Assembly: GCA_964473395.1 (NCBI GenBank)
Contig: CAYYOW010000001.1
Location: 1-64,000 of the forward strand
From: Sulfidibacterium sp964473395
Lineage (GTDB): Bacteria; Bacteroidota; Bacteroidia; Bacteroidales; F082
Length of the DNA: 64,000 nt
Direction: 5' to 3'
Part shown: positions 16,568 to 25,247 of the stretch, piece by piece
How the letters are laid out: each line of letters opens with the position of its first letter
How positions within the stretch are numbered: position 1 is the first letter of the stretch
Translations under genes and position numbers: made by a program
The notes under the pieces: generated by a model
Database searches by the model: none
What the model was told of the DNA's origin: nothing
What the model saw: the letters and a program-made list of their open reading frames with translations, nothing else

Positions 16568-16885
16568 TTATGCTTTTTCTTCTTCGACTTTTATTTTTAC
16601 AGTTGTTTTTTTTACCGGAGCCTTCTTAGCAGGTGCTTTTTTTTCAGCAGGTTTTTTTATCTCCTTTTCTTCGGATTTAACAACCTTTTTTACCGCCACT
16701 CTCTTTTTAGCAACAACTTTTTTTGGTTTTGGCTTTTCCTCCACTGTTTTAACTACTACTTCTTTGGGAACCTCAGCAACAACCGGTTTCTCAAACTTCG
16801 CGTTAAGTTTTTTTCTTCTTCTTAATCTCCCGTACGAACCGTTTACAATTTTACCTCTTTTCGTCTTTTTGTCACCTTTTCCCAT
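16568..16885 (-). CDS. Small ribosomal subunit protein bTHX with a lysine/alanine-rich C-terminal extension
   Basis: The first ~26 residues, MGKGDKKTKRGKIVNGSYGR and on, match bTHX (Thx), a tiny 30S protein that sits at the top of the head of the small subunit. Ordinary bTHX ends there. Here about 70 more residues follow, built of K, A, V, P and E with repeats such as KKAPAKKAPVKK, as in bacterial histone H1-like proteins and ribosomal-protein tails. It may bind rRNA or DNA through this tail; that is inference. It is convergent with murD2, sharing its terminator. Confidence 0.8.
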   Translation of the reverse strand: MGKGDKKTKRGKIVNGSYGRLRRRKKLNAKFEKPVVAEVPKEVVVKTVEEKPKPKKVVAKKRVAVKKVVKSEEKEIKKPAEKKAPAKKAPVKKTTVKIKVEEEKA

Positions 16886-16964
16886 TGTTATATAGTTTTA
16901 AATGAATGATTAGATTTAATTTACTGCTGTAAAATTATTAAAAAAACCACAGTCTCCAAAATTA

Positions 16965-17651
16965 TTACCCGATTTTTCTTTTTTGAAGAAACTCTTTCTC
17001 AAAAAGTTCGGAATGTTTGATAGTGCGTTTTGCCCATTCGATGAGGATATCCAGCTTCTCCTCATCACTTAACTGCCAGGAAATAGATGACTTCCTCAGT
17101 TTTTCCGTAAGGGCGAAAAGTGTTAGTGCTGCAGAAACAGAGATATTGTAGCTCTCTGTAAATCCGTACATAGGAATGCGCAGGTACTCATCAGCATGGA
17201 CAATAGCCGCTTCTGAGAGGCCTTTCAATTCCGTTCCGAAGACCAATGCCATCTTCCCGTCAAGGGGAATCTCTTCCAGCGTCTGATCATTGGTATGCGG
17301 TGTAGTGGCCACTATTCTGTAGCCGGCTTTGCGCAAAGCATCATAAGCCACCGGTGTGTTGTCTTCCGATTCATTGTACTTTATCAGGTTCAGCCACTTA
17401 GAAGAGCCCATGGCCACTTCCGGATTTACCTGATACCGGTTCCTGTTTTCAATAATGTGAATATCCTGAATACCGGTGAGATCGGCACTACGCAGCACAG
17501 CACTTGCATTGTGTGGCTGATAAATATCTTCCAGTACCACCGTGATATGCCGTGTGCGGTTCTGAATAACTTTATCGAAGAGCTGCCTCCGGTTTTCGGT
17601 AAGATATCCCGACAGAAAGTCTAAAAATTCATTTTTCGTTTGTATGTCCAT
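16965..17651 (-). CDS. trmH: SpoU-family tRNA/rRNA 2'-O-methyltransferase, probably tRNA (Gm18) methyltransferase TrmH
   Basis: A SPOUT enzyme of 228 residues that methylates ribose in RNA. The three family motifs are visible: VLEDIYQPHNASAVLRSAD (motif 1, Asn and Arg), ALVFGTELKGLSEAA (motif 2), and GFTESYNISVSAALTLFAL (motif 3, knotted SAM site). The short N-terminal helix region and the C-terminal extension after motif 3 (SDEEKLDILIEWAKRTIKHSE) fit TrmH better than RlmB. The exact target base is inferred from family resemblance. Confidence 0.87.
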   Translation of the reverse strand: MDIQTKNEFLDFLSGYLTENRRQLFDKVIQNRTRHITVVLEDIYQPHNASAVLRSADLTGIQDIHIIENRNRYQVNPEVAMGSSKWLNLIKYNESEDNTPVAYDALRKAGYRIVATTPHTNDQTLEEIPLDGKMALVFGTELKGLSEAAIVHADEYLRIPMYGFTESYNISVSAALTLFALTEKLRKSSISWQLSDEEKLDILIEWAKRTIKHSELFEKEFLQKRKIG

Positions 17652-17766
17652 ACGCGAAGCAGAACCAGGGGACTCAGTCCCCGGTCAATTATATTACCTC
17701 CTACAGAGGCTGATTAGTTATTGATTCGGAGCACATGATTATGAAACAGATATGGAATATATCATA

Positions 17767-20352
17767 CTAAAGATCTTTTTTCGGATACATTTCGTTCCAC
17801 CACTGCGGCTGGTCTTTCAAGTATTTTGCCAGCCAGGCGAAAATGGTCTTCTGCCATAAAATCCGCTTGTTGTAATCAACAATATGATGATTCTGACCTT
17901 TTATCTCCACAAATTTTACCGGACGTCCGAGTAGTTTCAGTGCAGTGTAAAGCTGAATACTTTCGCCAGTGGGCACGTTGGTGTCGGCAGTTCCCTGAAT
18001 AAGCAACATGGGTGTGTGGATTTTTTCTGCATTGAACAGCGGACTGTGGTCAACGTAAAGTTTTTTGTTATTCCACGGGAAACTATTGGCGGAAGCCACA
18101 GAGCTGTACAAATAGCCCCAGTATCCCTGGCCCCAGTAAGAGCTAATGTCGCTGATACCCGCGTGAGCAATGGCTGTGGTAAAAATGTCCGTTTGTGTTT
18201 GCAGCCACATTGTCATATACCCACCATAAGAGGCTCCGAGGCATCCAACGGCATTCGGGTTAACCTGAGGATGAGCTTTGATAAATTTTTTGGTTCCTTC
18301 AATAATGTCGCTGGCATTTTCTTTGCCCCAGCCGTTTACATGTAGTGCCGAGAAATCCTGACCATATCCGATAGCACCGCTGGGCTGGAGGTCATATACG
18401 ATGTATCCCATGGCAGCAAATAGGTTTTTCGGGTAACGACCGCCGAAATCTCTTGATGTAGGAACTGTTCCGCCATAGTAATAAACCAACAACGGGTATT
18501 TTTTACCGGGATTATAATCCGGTGGATAATAAATACGTCCTTGTATGGTATATCCCTGTTTGTTTTTAAAATTCCAGTCTTCTGTTTTCCCGAATTTGAT
18601 GTTGGCAAAAAATGTTTTTTCCGGATTGGCTATTTCCGATTGCTTGTTTTCTTTCAGATCGTACAGCCAGCCTGTAGTAGGGTAGGAGATGCTACTTCCC
18701 GAATAGCTCATAACCTGTGCTTTTGGAGCAAAGCTTACACCCGTTACCACATCCACATTCATAGATAGCCTTTTAAAATTATGGTTATCAGTATTATACT
18801 TCCAAATATCAACATAAGACCTATCTTGTGTCAGAAAGTAAATCTGATGATCCGATGGATTCCACCAGGCATTTTCTATGGATGGATTGAAGTTTTTGGT
18901 TATAGGCTCTATTTTCTTGGTAGCAAGGGTATAGATGTAAGCCTGAATATCGAAATCATTGGGAATTTTGGCTTTTTTCAAATGAATTCCGGCTCCGTCA
19001 AACATGGCGGCACTTCCGGTAACCAGCAATTGTTTCCCGTTTGGCGAATAAACAGCGCTGCCGCCAAAACTGGCATTCCAAAGGGTATCCACCTGTCCGT
19101 TTTTAAGATCCATCTGCATCATAACCTGTTTGGTATAAGGACGTTTTGAATAGTAGGGGAAACTTTGTGAAAATAGAATATGGTTTTCGTCCTGCGAAAT
19201 ATCTTGTAGATTGTTGGTAAGATAGCCGTAAGTGAGTTGTTTGGTGCTGTGATCTGCCGGGCGAAACAGAAACAGTTGTGTACGTGTGCGATACCATGGC
19301 CAGCGATCGGGCATCCCCCGGAGTTCATAAACACCAGTTTTGTTTTTCTTATATTTTTCGCGAACGGAATAGATGATGAAATCACCTTTCGGACTCCAGT
19401 TGTAACCCGAAAACTGCTTGGAAGTTTTCATTAAAAGCGTCTCTTTGTGCGTTTTTAGGTTATAGGCCATCAACGCGGAAGTAATTCCGTTTTTCGTTAC
19501 ATAACTGATATTATGTGTCCCTGGAATCCATTCTATCTGGCTTATGTCGCCATGACGTGACGAAAACAAAACCTGATTTGTTTTAGAGTTCCTTACTTCG
19601 ACCCTGTTGACAGTCTTCCCTTTGGGAGGATAGGCCTCAGAATACCGCAACAAAATCAGGCTGCCATCATCGCAAAGGGCTGTTGCCGTAAGTTTCTGTC
19701 CGAGTAGAATATGTGAAATATCTAAAAATTGCGTGTCTGTTAAAGAGGCTGTTATAGCTTTGGTGGTGAAAGACTTGGTATACGACAGGGAGACTTTTAC
19801 AGGCATGACAGGCGTTGTACCTTTCTTCACAAGTGATTTTACAACAACAAGATATCGCCCTTTTTCAAGTTTTAATGAGGCATCTTTTGTAACCGGCTTG
19901 TTATCGGTGCTATAGTTGAAGGTCTTCTTCTCGCCCTTTACAAAAACTTCAAAAGGAAGCTTGCTTTCGGCTTTTAGTTCCAATTTCACAAACCGGTTTG
20001 CATTTAAATAAAAGGCCTGCCAGTAAATGGCGTACGGTGCAGAATTATTGATTTTCAATGCTGTTTGAGCCATAGTCGTTTCCCATCTCAGCGTTTCGTT
20101 GGCATTTTTCAGAAAGATTTTTCCCATTTTGGGGTCGGAAACTTTCTTCTGGGAAAATTTCAGTAAGTCAACAGGCTGAAAAGTTTTTCCTTCCAGGTTC
20201 GGTTTGTTATTAAAGGCAGGTAATTGGACATCGAGAGGTCCTGCAACTAGAAATTGTTTTACCTGTACGTCATAGTTTACCGTGTCCTGAGCAAATCCGG
20301 CTCCTCCAAGTAAAAAAAGGAATCCGATAAAAAATATTCTGATTTTATACAT
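17767..20352 (-). CDS. Secreted S9-family (prolyl oligopeptidase-like) serine peptidase
   Basis: This 861-residue exported peptidase has a signal peptide, MYKIRIFFIGFLFLLGGAGFAQ. I chose this ATG over an in-frame ATG 72 bp upstream because it starts the signal peptide and lies 1 bp after the stop of the preceding gene. A beta-propeller-like middle (WD/DPP repeats, with ISYVTKNG, YSPNGKQLLVTG) precedes the alpha/beta hydrolase. The Ser is in GASYGG (about 706), the Asp in GTADTNVP (about 789), and the His in GQNHHIVD (about 820). It probably degrades peptides in the periplasm or at the surface. It forms an operon with the secreted gene upstream of it. Confidence 0.92.
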   Translation of the reverse strand: MYKIRIFFIGFLFLLGGAGFAQDTVNYDVQVKQFLVAGPLDVQLPAFNNKPNLEGKTFQPVDLLKFSQKKVSDPKMGKIFLKNANETLRWETTMAQTALKINNSAPYAIYWQAFYLNANRFVKLELKAESKLPFEVFVKGEKKTFNYSTDNKPVTKDASLKLEKGRYLVVVKSLVKKGTTPVMPVKVSLSYTKSFTTKAITASLTDTQFLDISHILLGQKLTATALCDDGSLILLRYSEAYPPKGKTVNRVEVRNSKTNQVLFSSRHGDISQIEWIPGTHNISYVTKNGITSALMAYNLKTHKETLLMKTSKQFSGYNWSPKGDFIIYSVREKYKKNKTGVYELRGMPDRWPWYRTRTQLFLFRPADHSTKQLTYGYLTNNLQDISQDENHILFSQSFPYYSKRPYTKQVMMQMDLKNGQVDTLWNASFGGSAVYSPNGKQLLVTGSAAMFDGAGIHLKKAKIPNDFDIQAYIYTLATKKIEPITKNFNPSIENAWWNPSDHQIYFLTQDRSYVDIWKYNTDNHNFKRLSMNVDVVTGVSFAPKAQVMSYSGSSISYPTTGWLYDLKENKQSEIANPEKTFFANIKFGKTEDWNFKNKQGYTIQGRIYYPPDYNPGKKYPLLVYYYGGTVPTSRDFGGRYPKNLFAAMGYIVYDLQPSGAIGYGQDFSALHVNGWGKENASDIIEGTKKFIKAHPQVNPNAVGCLGASYGGYMTMWLQTQTDIFTTAIAHAGISDISSYWGQGYWGYLYSSVASANSFPWNNKKLYVDHSPLFNAEKIHTPMLLIQGTADTNVPTGESIQLYTALKLLGRPVKFVEIKGQNHHIVDYNKRILWQKTIFAWLAKYLKDQPQWWNEMYPKKDL

Positions 20353-20353
20353 A

Positions 20354-21250
20354 TTAATATAGATTTTGATTAATATCGTTGTTGTGGGGAAGCTGCGGCA
20401 GACCGTCGTCTGTTGAGCCGTCATCCGGTGTTAGATTCTTAGGGTTAAGGATATTGTTTTTCATATCCAGAATCATGATGTTCTCAAGACTTGTCTTAAC
20501 ATAGCCCGGAGGAGTCTGAAAAATGGCTTGCGGGATATTCATCTTTCTAACTTTAGTGACTTTCGTAACGAGTTTGTTGCCGTCAGTGGTATAATTGACA
20601 GATTTCAAAACAATACCTTCCTCCAGTAACCTCATATAATCTTTGCTTCGGCTCAGACTGGTTTGAATGGTAAAAGGATTCATAGCCCTGCTAAATGCCA
20701 TAATCCGCTCAATATTGGCTTCATGATATGGTTTTACCTTTTGGGTTACCCACACGTGCTGCTTGACAATGCTGTCGATAATAATTTCATATTCTGTACC
20801 TGGATAACCGAGAAGCGTATCCCTTTGGCCTGTCTTTCTAACAGTCACATCCGGGAAAACCCTCAGGCTATCCGGTTTTGCCTGATTTCGCTTAAAAGAT
20901 GCCAGTGCTTGTTTTATATCTTGTTTTTTTTGTTCGGGGGCGAAGGCCAGCAGTTTGGTCAGCTGTCCTTCGGCCATCTCGGCGGTCGTTTTATTCAAAT
21001 CTTCGGCAGTTCCCTGCCAGTAGGCCCTGTGCTGCGCAAAAATAAGTGTAATAAGTTTTTTGTTAAAATTGATTATGCTGATGGAGGTCGGCTTGTCGAT
21101 TCGGATAATGCTGTCCTGAATAAAGGTAGTACTAAAAGATTTGTTTCCGAAACTATCGCTGCTTTGTGTCGTAATGACCCATCCAGCTTCAGCTGTCTGT
21201 GCAAAGGCCAGAAACAAAAGTATTGTCCAGAAAAAAGCTGTTTTCCACAT
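20354..21250 (-). CDS. Secreted protein, DUF4412-like
   Basis: A 298-residue exported protein with a signal peptide (FFWTILLFLAFAQTAEAGW). The body has short beta strands (GWVITTQSSDSFGNKSF, DSIIRIDKP, RAYWQGTAEDL) and then a helical part, which resembles DUF4412 proteins of Bacteroidota; I give that family only as a likely match. Function unknown. It is co-transcribed with the S9 peptidase, 1 bp apart, so it may help or feed that enzyme. Confidence 0.7.
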   Translation of the reverse strand: MWKTAFFWTILLFLAFAQTAEAGWVITTQSSDSFGNKSFSTTFIQDSIIRIDKPTSISIINFNKKLITLIFAQHRAYWQGTAEDLNKTTAEMAEGQLTKLLAFAPEQKKQDIKQALASFKRNQAKPDSLRVFPDVTVRKTGQRDTLLGYPGTEYEIIIDSIVKQHVWVTQKVKPYHEANIERIMAFSRAMNPFTIQTSLSRSKDYMRLLEEGIVLKSVNYTTDGNKLVTKVTKVRKMNIPQAIFQTPPGYVKTSLENIMILDMKNNILNPKNLTPDDGSTDDGLPQLPHNNDINQNLY

Positions 21251-21490
21251 AAATAATTGTTAAATACCTGTTTAAAAAAATGGATTCTTCAAATTTTCAG
21301 CGTAACAAATGTACACGAAATTCTCTCACCCTGAATTACCCGCGTAAAAGGTGAAAAAAAATTACGCGAGAGTACGGCTGTTTCTTCTGTGAAACTTTAT
21401 TTTGAAATTTTTTTCAAAAAAAATCAGTATTTTCACCGGGAAAGGCAAAAAAAATTGCGGCTTGTTATTTTATTATACCGAATAAAAATA

Positions 21491-21498
21491 TACTTTTG
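21491..21498 (+). promoter_or_regulatory. Candidate -7 promoter element of the TPR membrane protein gene
   Basis: TACTTTTG matches TAnnTTTG, 23 bp before the ATG at 21522. The upstream box is not clear. The rest of the 271-bp gap 21251-21521 is A/T-rich with no gene that I can support. Confidence 0.4.
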
Positions 21499-21521
21499 CA
21501 AACTCAAAAAAAATCCGTACA

Positions 21522-22223
21522 ATGTCGAAAAAGAAACAAAAAGAAAAGAAAACACAGCAGCAGTTTGAGAATATTGAAGAATCTCTTTCCAGAACAGAAG
21601 AATATATTGTTGAACACCAGAAGCTTCTAACTATTATCGTGGCTATTTTGGTTGTCATTGTTTTGGGATTTTTTGGTCTTAAAAAATATTATCTGCAACC
21701 GAAAGAGAAGGAGGCGCAGGAACAAATTTACCCTGCACAGCATTATTTCCAGGCCGATTCTCTGGACAAAGCCCTTTACGGTGATGGAAACAACCTCGGC
21801 TTTGTGGATATTGCCAAAACTTATAGCATCACCAAAGCCGGGAATTTGGCTAATTATTACGCCGGCATTTGTTTCCTGAAAAAAGGGAATTATGGTAGTG
21901 CCGTCAAGTACCTGAAAAAATTTGACAGTGATGATGAAATTGTTGGTCCCATGGCTAAAGGAGCCCTTGGCGATGCCTATCTGGAGGAAGGGAAAAAAGC
22001 CGAAGCGGTTACCTCCTATATGGAAGCTGCCAATCTGAAAAATAATGAGTTTACCAGTCCGATGTTTTTACTCAGGGCCGGCGAGGTAAACGAAGATATA
22101 GGAAATTACGATCAAGCCATTGTAGTATATAAACGCATTCAGCAGGAATATTCTAAAAGTGTGGAAGCCAGAAATATTCAAAAATATATTGCCCGGGCCG
22201 AGGCGTTGAAAAAGAATAAATAA
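21522..22223 (+). CDS. Single-pass membrane protein with tetratricopeptide repeats (YfgM-like)
   Basis: The first ~35 residues are very charged (KKKQKEKKTQQQFENIEE). One membrane helix follows (LLTIIVAILVVIVLGFFGL, about 43-61), then a periplasmic part with several TPR-like helix pairs (LANYYAGICFLKKGNYGSAVKYL; GALGDAYLEEGKKAEAVTSYM; YDQAIVVYKRI). This plan matches the YfgM/TPR_21 group, which in E. coli associates with the Sec translocon and periplasmic chaperones; that role is not shown here. It has its own terminator, so it is a single-gene unit. Confidence 0.8.
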   Translation: MSKKKQKEKKTQQQFENIEESLSRTEEYIVEHQKLLTIIVAILVVIVLGFFGLKKYYLQPKEKEAQEQIYPAQHYFQADSLDKALYGDGNNLGFVDIAKTYSITKAGNLANYYAGICFLKKGNYGSAVKYLKKFDSDDEIVGPMAKGALGDAYLEEGKKAEAVTSYMEAANLKNNEFTSPMFLLRAGEVNEDIGNYDQAIVVYKRIQQEYSKSVEARNIQKYIARAEALKKNK

Positions 22224-22240
22224 CAAAAGATTTTCTCAAA

Positions 22241-22273
22241 AAAAAACCTGATGGAAATCCATCAGGTTTTTTT
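22241..22273 (+). terminator. Rho-independent terminator after the TPR gene
   Basis: An AACCTGATGGA/TCCATCAGGTT stem with a tiny AA loop, flanked by A-run and T-run, so it could work in both directions. Confidence 0.85.
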
Positions 22274-22312
22274 ATTTCCGTACTTTCGTAACAAAACTGA
22301 AACCGGGAGGTT

Positions 22313-23287
22313 ATGAAAAGAAAAATAGATCTCAGAATTGTATTTATGGGGACACCCGATTTTGCTGTATCCTCTCTGAAAGCTTTATTGGACGCTGATT
22401 ATAATATTGTTGCCGTCATAACTGCACCGGATAAACCAGCAGGGCGGGGAAAGAAAATAAGCCAACCGGCAGTGAAAAGATATGCTGTGGGACAAGGTTT
22501 GAAAGTTTTGCAACCCCCTAAGTTAAAAAACCCGGAGTTTTTGAAAGAATTAAAGTCGCTGAAAGCTGACTTGCAGGTGGTGGTGGCTTTCCGGATGCTT
22601 CCGGAGCAGGTTTGGGACATGCCACCTATGGGAACCATCAACCTGCATGCCTCTCTTTTGCCGCAATACCGCGGAGCAGCGCCCATTCATCATGCCATCA
22701 TCAATGGTGAAAAAGAGACGGGACTAACCACATTCCTACTTCAAAAAGAGATTGATACGGGGAATATTTTGTTCCGGAAAAAGCTGGAAATAGGTCCGGA
22801 GGAAACCGTAGGCGAACTGCATGACCGGATGATGGTTGCCGGTGGACAGCTGCTGGTGGAAACCATCGAAAGACTTTGTAAAGGCGGAGTTGTCCCTATT
22901 GACCAGAATCAGCTTATTCCATCCGGAATCGTACTAAAACCTGCTCCAAAAATTTTCAAAGAAAACTGCCGGATCAGATGGAATAACGACTTGGATACTG
23001 TGCATAATTTTATCCGTGGTCTTAGTCCGTATCCATGTGCTTTTTCTATGCTTACCTCTCCCGATGGAGAGAGTATTATCATGAAAATTTATAAAGCCTC
23101 ACGGGAAAAAAGTCCCCGGCAGTTTCATCCCGGAACCATTTTTACGGATGGCAATACCTACGTAAAAGTGGCTGTTGTAGATGGCTTCATCCGGCTTCAT
23201 GAGCTACAACTGGCAGGCAAAAAGAGGTTGCAAATCGCAGAATTTCTACGTGGTTTTACCATCAACGATAGCTGGCACTTTGCCTGA
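22313..23287 (+). CDS. fmt: Methionyl-tRNA formyltransferase
   Basis: Formylates Met on the initiator tRNA using 10-formyl-tetrahydrofolate. The catalytic formyltransferase domain has VFMGTPDFAVSSL, APDKPAGRGKK, and NLHASLLPQYRGAAPIHHAI with the catalytic Asn-His and then the Asp in the DTGNIL segment. The C-terminal tRNA-binding OB-like domain follows from about residue 210. The 324 residues are the usual length. It works upstream of peptide deformylase, encoded at 12652-13221. Confidence 0.97.
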   Translation: MKRKIDLRIVFMGTPDFAVSSLKALLDADYNIVAVITAPDKPAGRGKKISQPAVKRYAVGQGLKVLQPPKLKNPEFLKELKSLKADLQVVVAFRMLPEQVWDMPPMGTINLHASLLPQYRGAAPIHHAIINGEKETGLTTFLLQKEIDTGNILFRKKLEIGPEETVGELHDRMMVAGGQLLVETIERLCKGGVVPIDQNQLIPSGIVLKPAPKIFKENCRIRWNNDLDTVHNFIRGLSPYPCAFSMLTSPDGESIIMKIYKASREKSPRQFHPGTIFTDGNTYVKVAVVDGFIRLHELQLAGKKRLQIAEFLRGFTINDSWHFA

Positions 23288-23386
23288 AAAAGTGCCTTCA
23301 GCCCTTGTCTTTAGCCTGTTTAGCCCGATCTTATTAACAAAATAAGGGATTTATCAACATTTCCTGACTTTTTTTAGCATATATCC

Positions 23387-23416
23387 TTGCATTTGATTAA
23401 TTTACCACTATATTTG
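23387..23416 (+). promoter_or_regulatory. Promoter of the HU gene
   Basis: TTG at 23387-23389, a 19-bp spacer, then TATATTTG at 23409-23416: the best match to the Bacteroidota consensus in the window. The start codon at 23457 gives a leader of roughly 34 bases. Confidence 0.7.
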
Positions 23417-23456
23417 TTACATCAATTGTTTAAATGTTAATTAAAAATTAAAAATT

Positions 23457-23729
23457 ATGAACAAAGCTGAATTGATTGACGCTATGGCTGCAGGTGCCGG
23501 CTTAAGCAAAGCAGATGCTAAAAAAGCTCTCGATGCTTTTGTTGGTTCCACCACTGATGCACTCAAAAAAGGTGAACGTGTTGCATTGGTAGGATTCGGA
23601 TCTTTTTCTGTTTCCACCCGCTCGGCCAGGAAAGGCCGCAACCCCCAGACGGGTAAAGAAATTAGCATCCCTGCTAAAAAAGTTGTTAAATTTAAAGCAG
23701 GTGCTGACTTATCAAAAGGTGTAAAATAA
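23457..23729 (+). CDS. HU-family nucleoid DNA-binding protein
   Basis: A 90-residue HU/IHF-fold protein that bends and compacts DNA as a dimer. It has the full fold: MNKAELIDAMAAGAGLSKADA helices, VALVGFGSFSV strands, then the DNA-binding arm RKGRNPQTGKEISIPAKK and the closing helix. The proline at the arm tip (RNPQTG) is the intercalating residue. Strong promoter and terminator flank it, as expected for an abundant protein. Confidence 0.97.
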   Translation: MNKAELIDAMAAGAGLSKADAKKALDAFVGSTTDALKKGERVALVGFGSFSVSTRSARKGRNPQTGKEISIPAKKVVKFKAGADLSKGVK

Positions 23730-23749
23730 TTGCATCTTTACTTCAGTAG

Positions 23750-23784
23750 AAACGTCTGGTATTTTCGTGCCGGACGTTTTTTTT
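23750..23784 (+). terminator. Rho-independent terminator of the HU gene
   Basis: An AAACGTC/GACGTTT stem extended by wobble and GC pairs (TGG with CCG), a short loop and eight T. The T-run overlaps the stop of the convergent glycosylase gene by 2 bp. Confidence 0.85.
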
Positions 23785-24400
23785 ATACCTTCTTTCCTCT
23801 ACTCATCACAGGCCGATAACCGAGGTGTTTCAAAATGAAACGATAGGGGAGTCCCGCATCTTCTCCGGCATAATCGACACCCACACGGGACGCTACAATA
23901 ATTTGTGCCTCCTGTGGGACAAATCCGTCATCGGCTATCCAGAGTATATTTCCTGCCAGAGAAACAGCATTATACTGCCGTGTAATACCCAGCGCCTGAC
24001 AAACTTTGGCCGGGCCGTTGGTAAGCAGTTTCCCACCGAAGAGCATCTTGCGACGAATTTGCTGTGTTTCAATTCCTTCCGTGGCGATAATTCCCCGTAT
24101 AAGCACGGCATGGGGAACATCTCTTCCAGCAGTTACCACATTAACCAGATGATGCATACCGTAAGTGAAATAAACATAACTAACACCACCAGCAAGATAC
24201 ATGATTTCAGTACGTACGGTGCGTCTTCCGTTATAAGCATGTGAGGCACGGTCAGTTACTCCGGCGTAGGCTTCGGTTTCTGTAATCATTCCACCACAAA
24301 GATGGCCATCAATATGACTGAAAAAATATTTACCTAACAACAACCGGGCAATTGTCACCACATCGGGTTGCCGATAAAAAGAGAGGGGTAACTTCTTCAC
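23783..24400 (-). CDS. DNA-3-methyladenine glycosylase (AAG/MPG family)
   Basis: A base-excision repair enzyme of 205 residues that removes alkylated purines. Family motifs seen: ARLLLGKYFFSHI, ITETEAYAGVTDRASHAYNGRRT with the catalytic Glu, YVYFTYGMHHLVNVVT, and AVLIRGI. Length and order match AAG proteins throughout. It is followed 13 bp upstream on the minus strand by the beta-barrel gene, so they may share a transcript. Confidence 0.95.
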   Translation of the reverse strand: MKKLPLSFYRQPDVVTIARLLLGKYFFSHIDGHLCGGMITETEAYAGVTDRASHAYNGRRTVRTEIMYLAGGVSYVYFTYGMHHLVNVVTAGRDVPHAVLIRGIIATEGIETQQIRRKMLFGGKLLTNGPAKVCQALGITRQYNAVSLAGNILWIADDGFVPQEAQIIVASRVGVDYAGEDAGLPYRFILKHLGYRPVMSRGKKV

Positions 24401-24413
24401 ATCCCCAATTTTA

Positions 24414-25130
24414 TTATAAATAATAAGTGTAGCCCAGGCTGGCCGTGATATACATCAAGCTCATTTTTATACTCCTATCGTACAATTTTCCATCGTAACC
24501 GGTACCGATTACATGTTTAAAATTAGTTTTAGAATTAAGGATTCTTCCTTCGATAAAGAAGCCGTGATGACTCGCTCTGAAATTAATTTTTGTCTCCATA
24601 CCGTAAGCAAAAGAAAATGCTTTGCTGCGCTGCCGATAATAAGTGGAGGACGGATTGGGGCCGGGAGGTATAATACTGGTAACAGTAATCTGATATGCAG
24701 GGGAATATGTCACCATAGCACCGACCAGTGGAGCAAGGTCCCACGATACTTTATTTCCCAATGGTACGTGCAAATAATACCTCAGATAAATACCACCCAG
24801 GGTCCAGCCATTGGAGCTGAAATATTCCTTTTGTGTATCGTCCAATACATTTCTATAGTACTTGTCCAGCTTATTCATACTGTATTTTGCAGAACAGACC
24901 TCTACATCAACACCCAGCCCGAAATAGTCAGATAATTGATAGTCGTACGAAACCTGAATGTGAATACCATTTCCGGCAACACCCGAAGAGCTGTCAGCCA
25001 GATTATTATTGCCCAAATCGCTCAAAGGGAACATGGCGCCGGCCGAAATGGCAAAAGTTTGCTTTCCTGCCTGTCCATACATCATAACCGATAGCAGGAC
25101 GAAAAAGAGTAATAAGGCTGATTTTTTCAT
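24414..25130 (-). CDS. Outer-membrane beta-barrel-like protein, unknown function
   Basis: A signal peptide MKKSALLLFFVLLSVMMYGQ (the start chosen at 25130; an in-frame ATG 24 bp upstream would prepend 8 unlikely residues). The 238 residues contain alternating strand-like stretches (FAISAGAMFPLSD, FGLGVDVEV, GWTLGGIYLRYYL, KINFRASHHGFFIEGRI) and end in GYTYYL, the aromatic terminus typical of barrels. I do not recognise a more exact family. A porin-like or adhesin-like role cannot be told apart from sequence alone. Confidence 0.78.
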   Translation of the reverse strand: MKKSALLLFFVLLSVMMYGQAGKQTFAISAGAMFPLSDLGNNNLADSSSGVAGNGIHIQVSYDYQLSDYFGLGVDVEVCSAKYSMNKLDKYYRNVLDDTQKEYFSSNGWTLGGIYLRYYLHVPLGNKVSWDLAPLVGAMVTYSPAYQITVTSIIPPGPNPSSTYYRQRSKAFSFAYGMETKINFRASHHGFFIEGRILNSKTNFKHVIGTGYDGKLYDRSIKMSLMYITASLGYTYYL

Positions 25131-25247
25131 GTTGAATCCTATATGTTTTAGCAAAAGTAAGGTATCTGGGGCTAAATTGCAACCGTACCCGAAATAAATA
25201 GGTTTGTGGTGAACTGACGCTTATAAAGACAATCAGGAAGGCCCTCT

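Noticed and set aside
16565..16825. Plus-strand Phe-rich ORF over the bTHX gene
   Set aside because: It is the complement of the Lys-rich tail, which makes a Phe-rich reverse frame.
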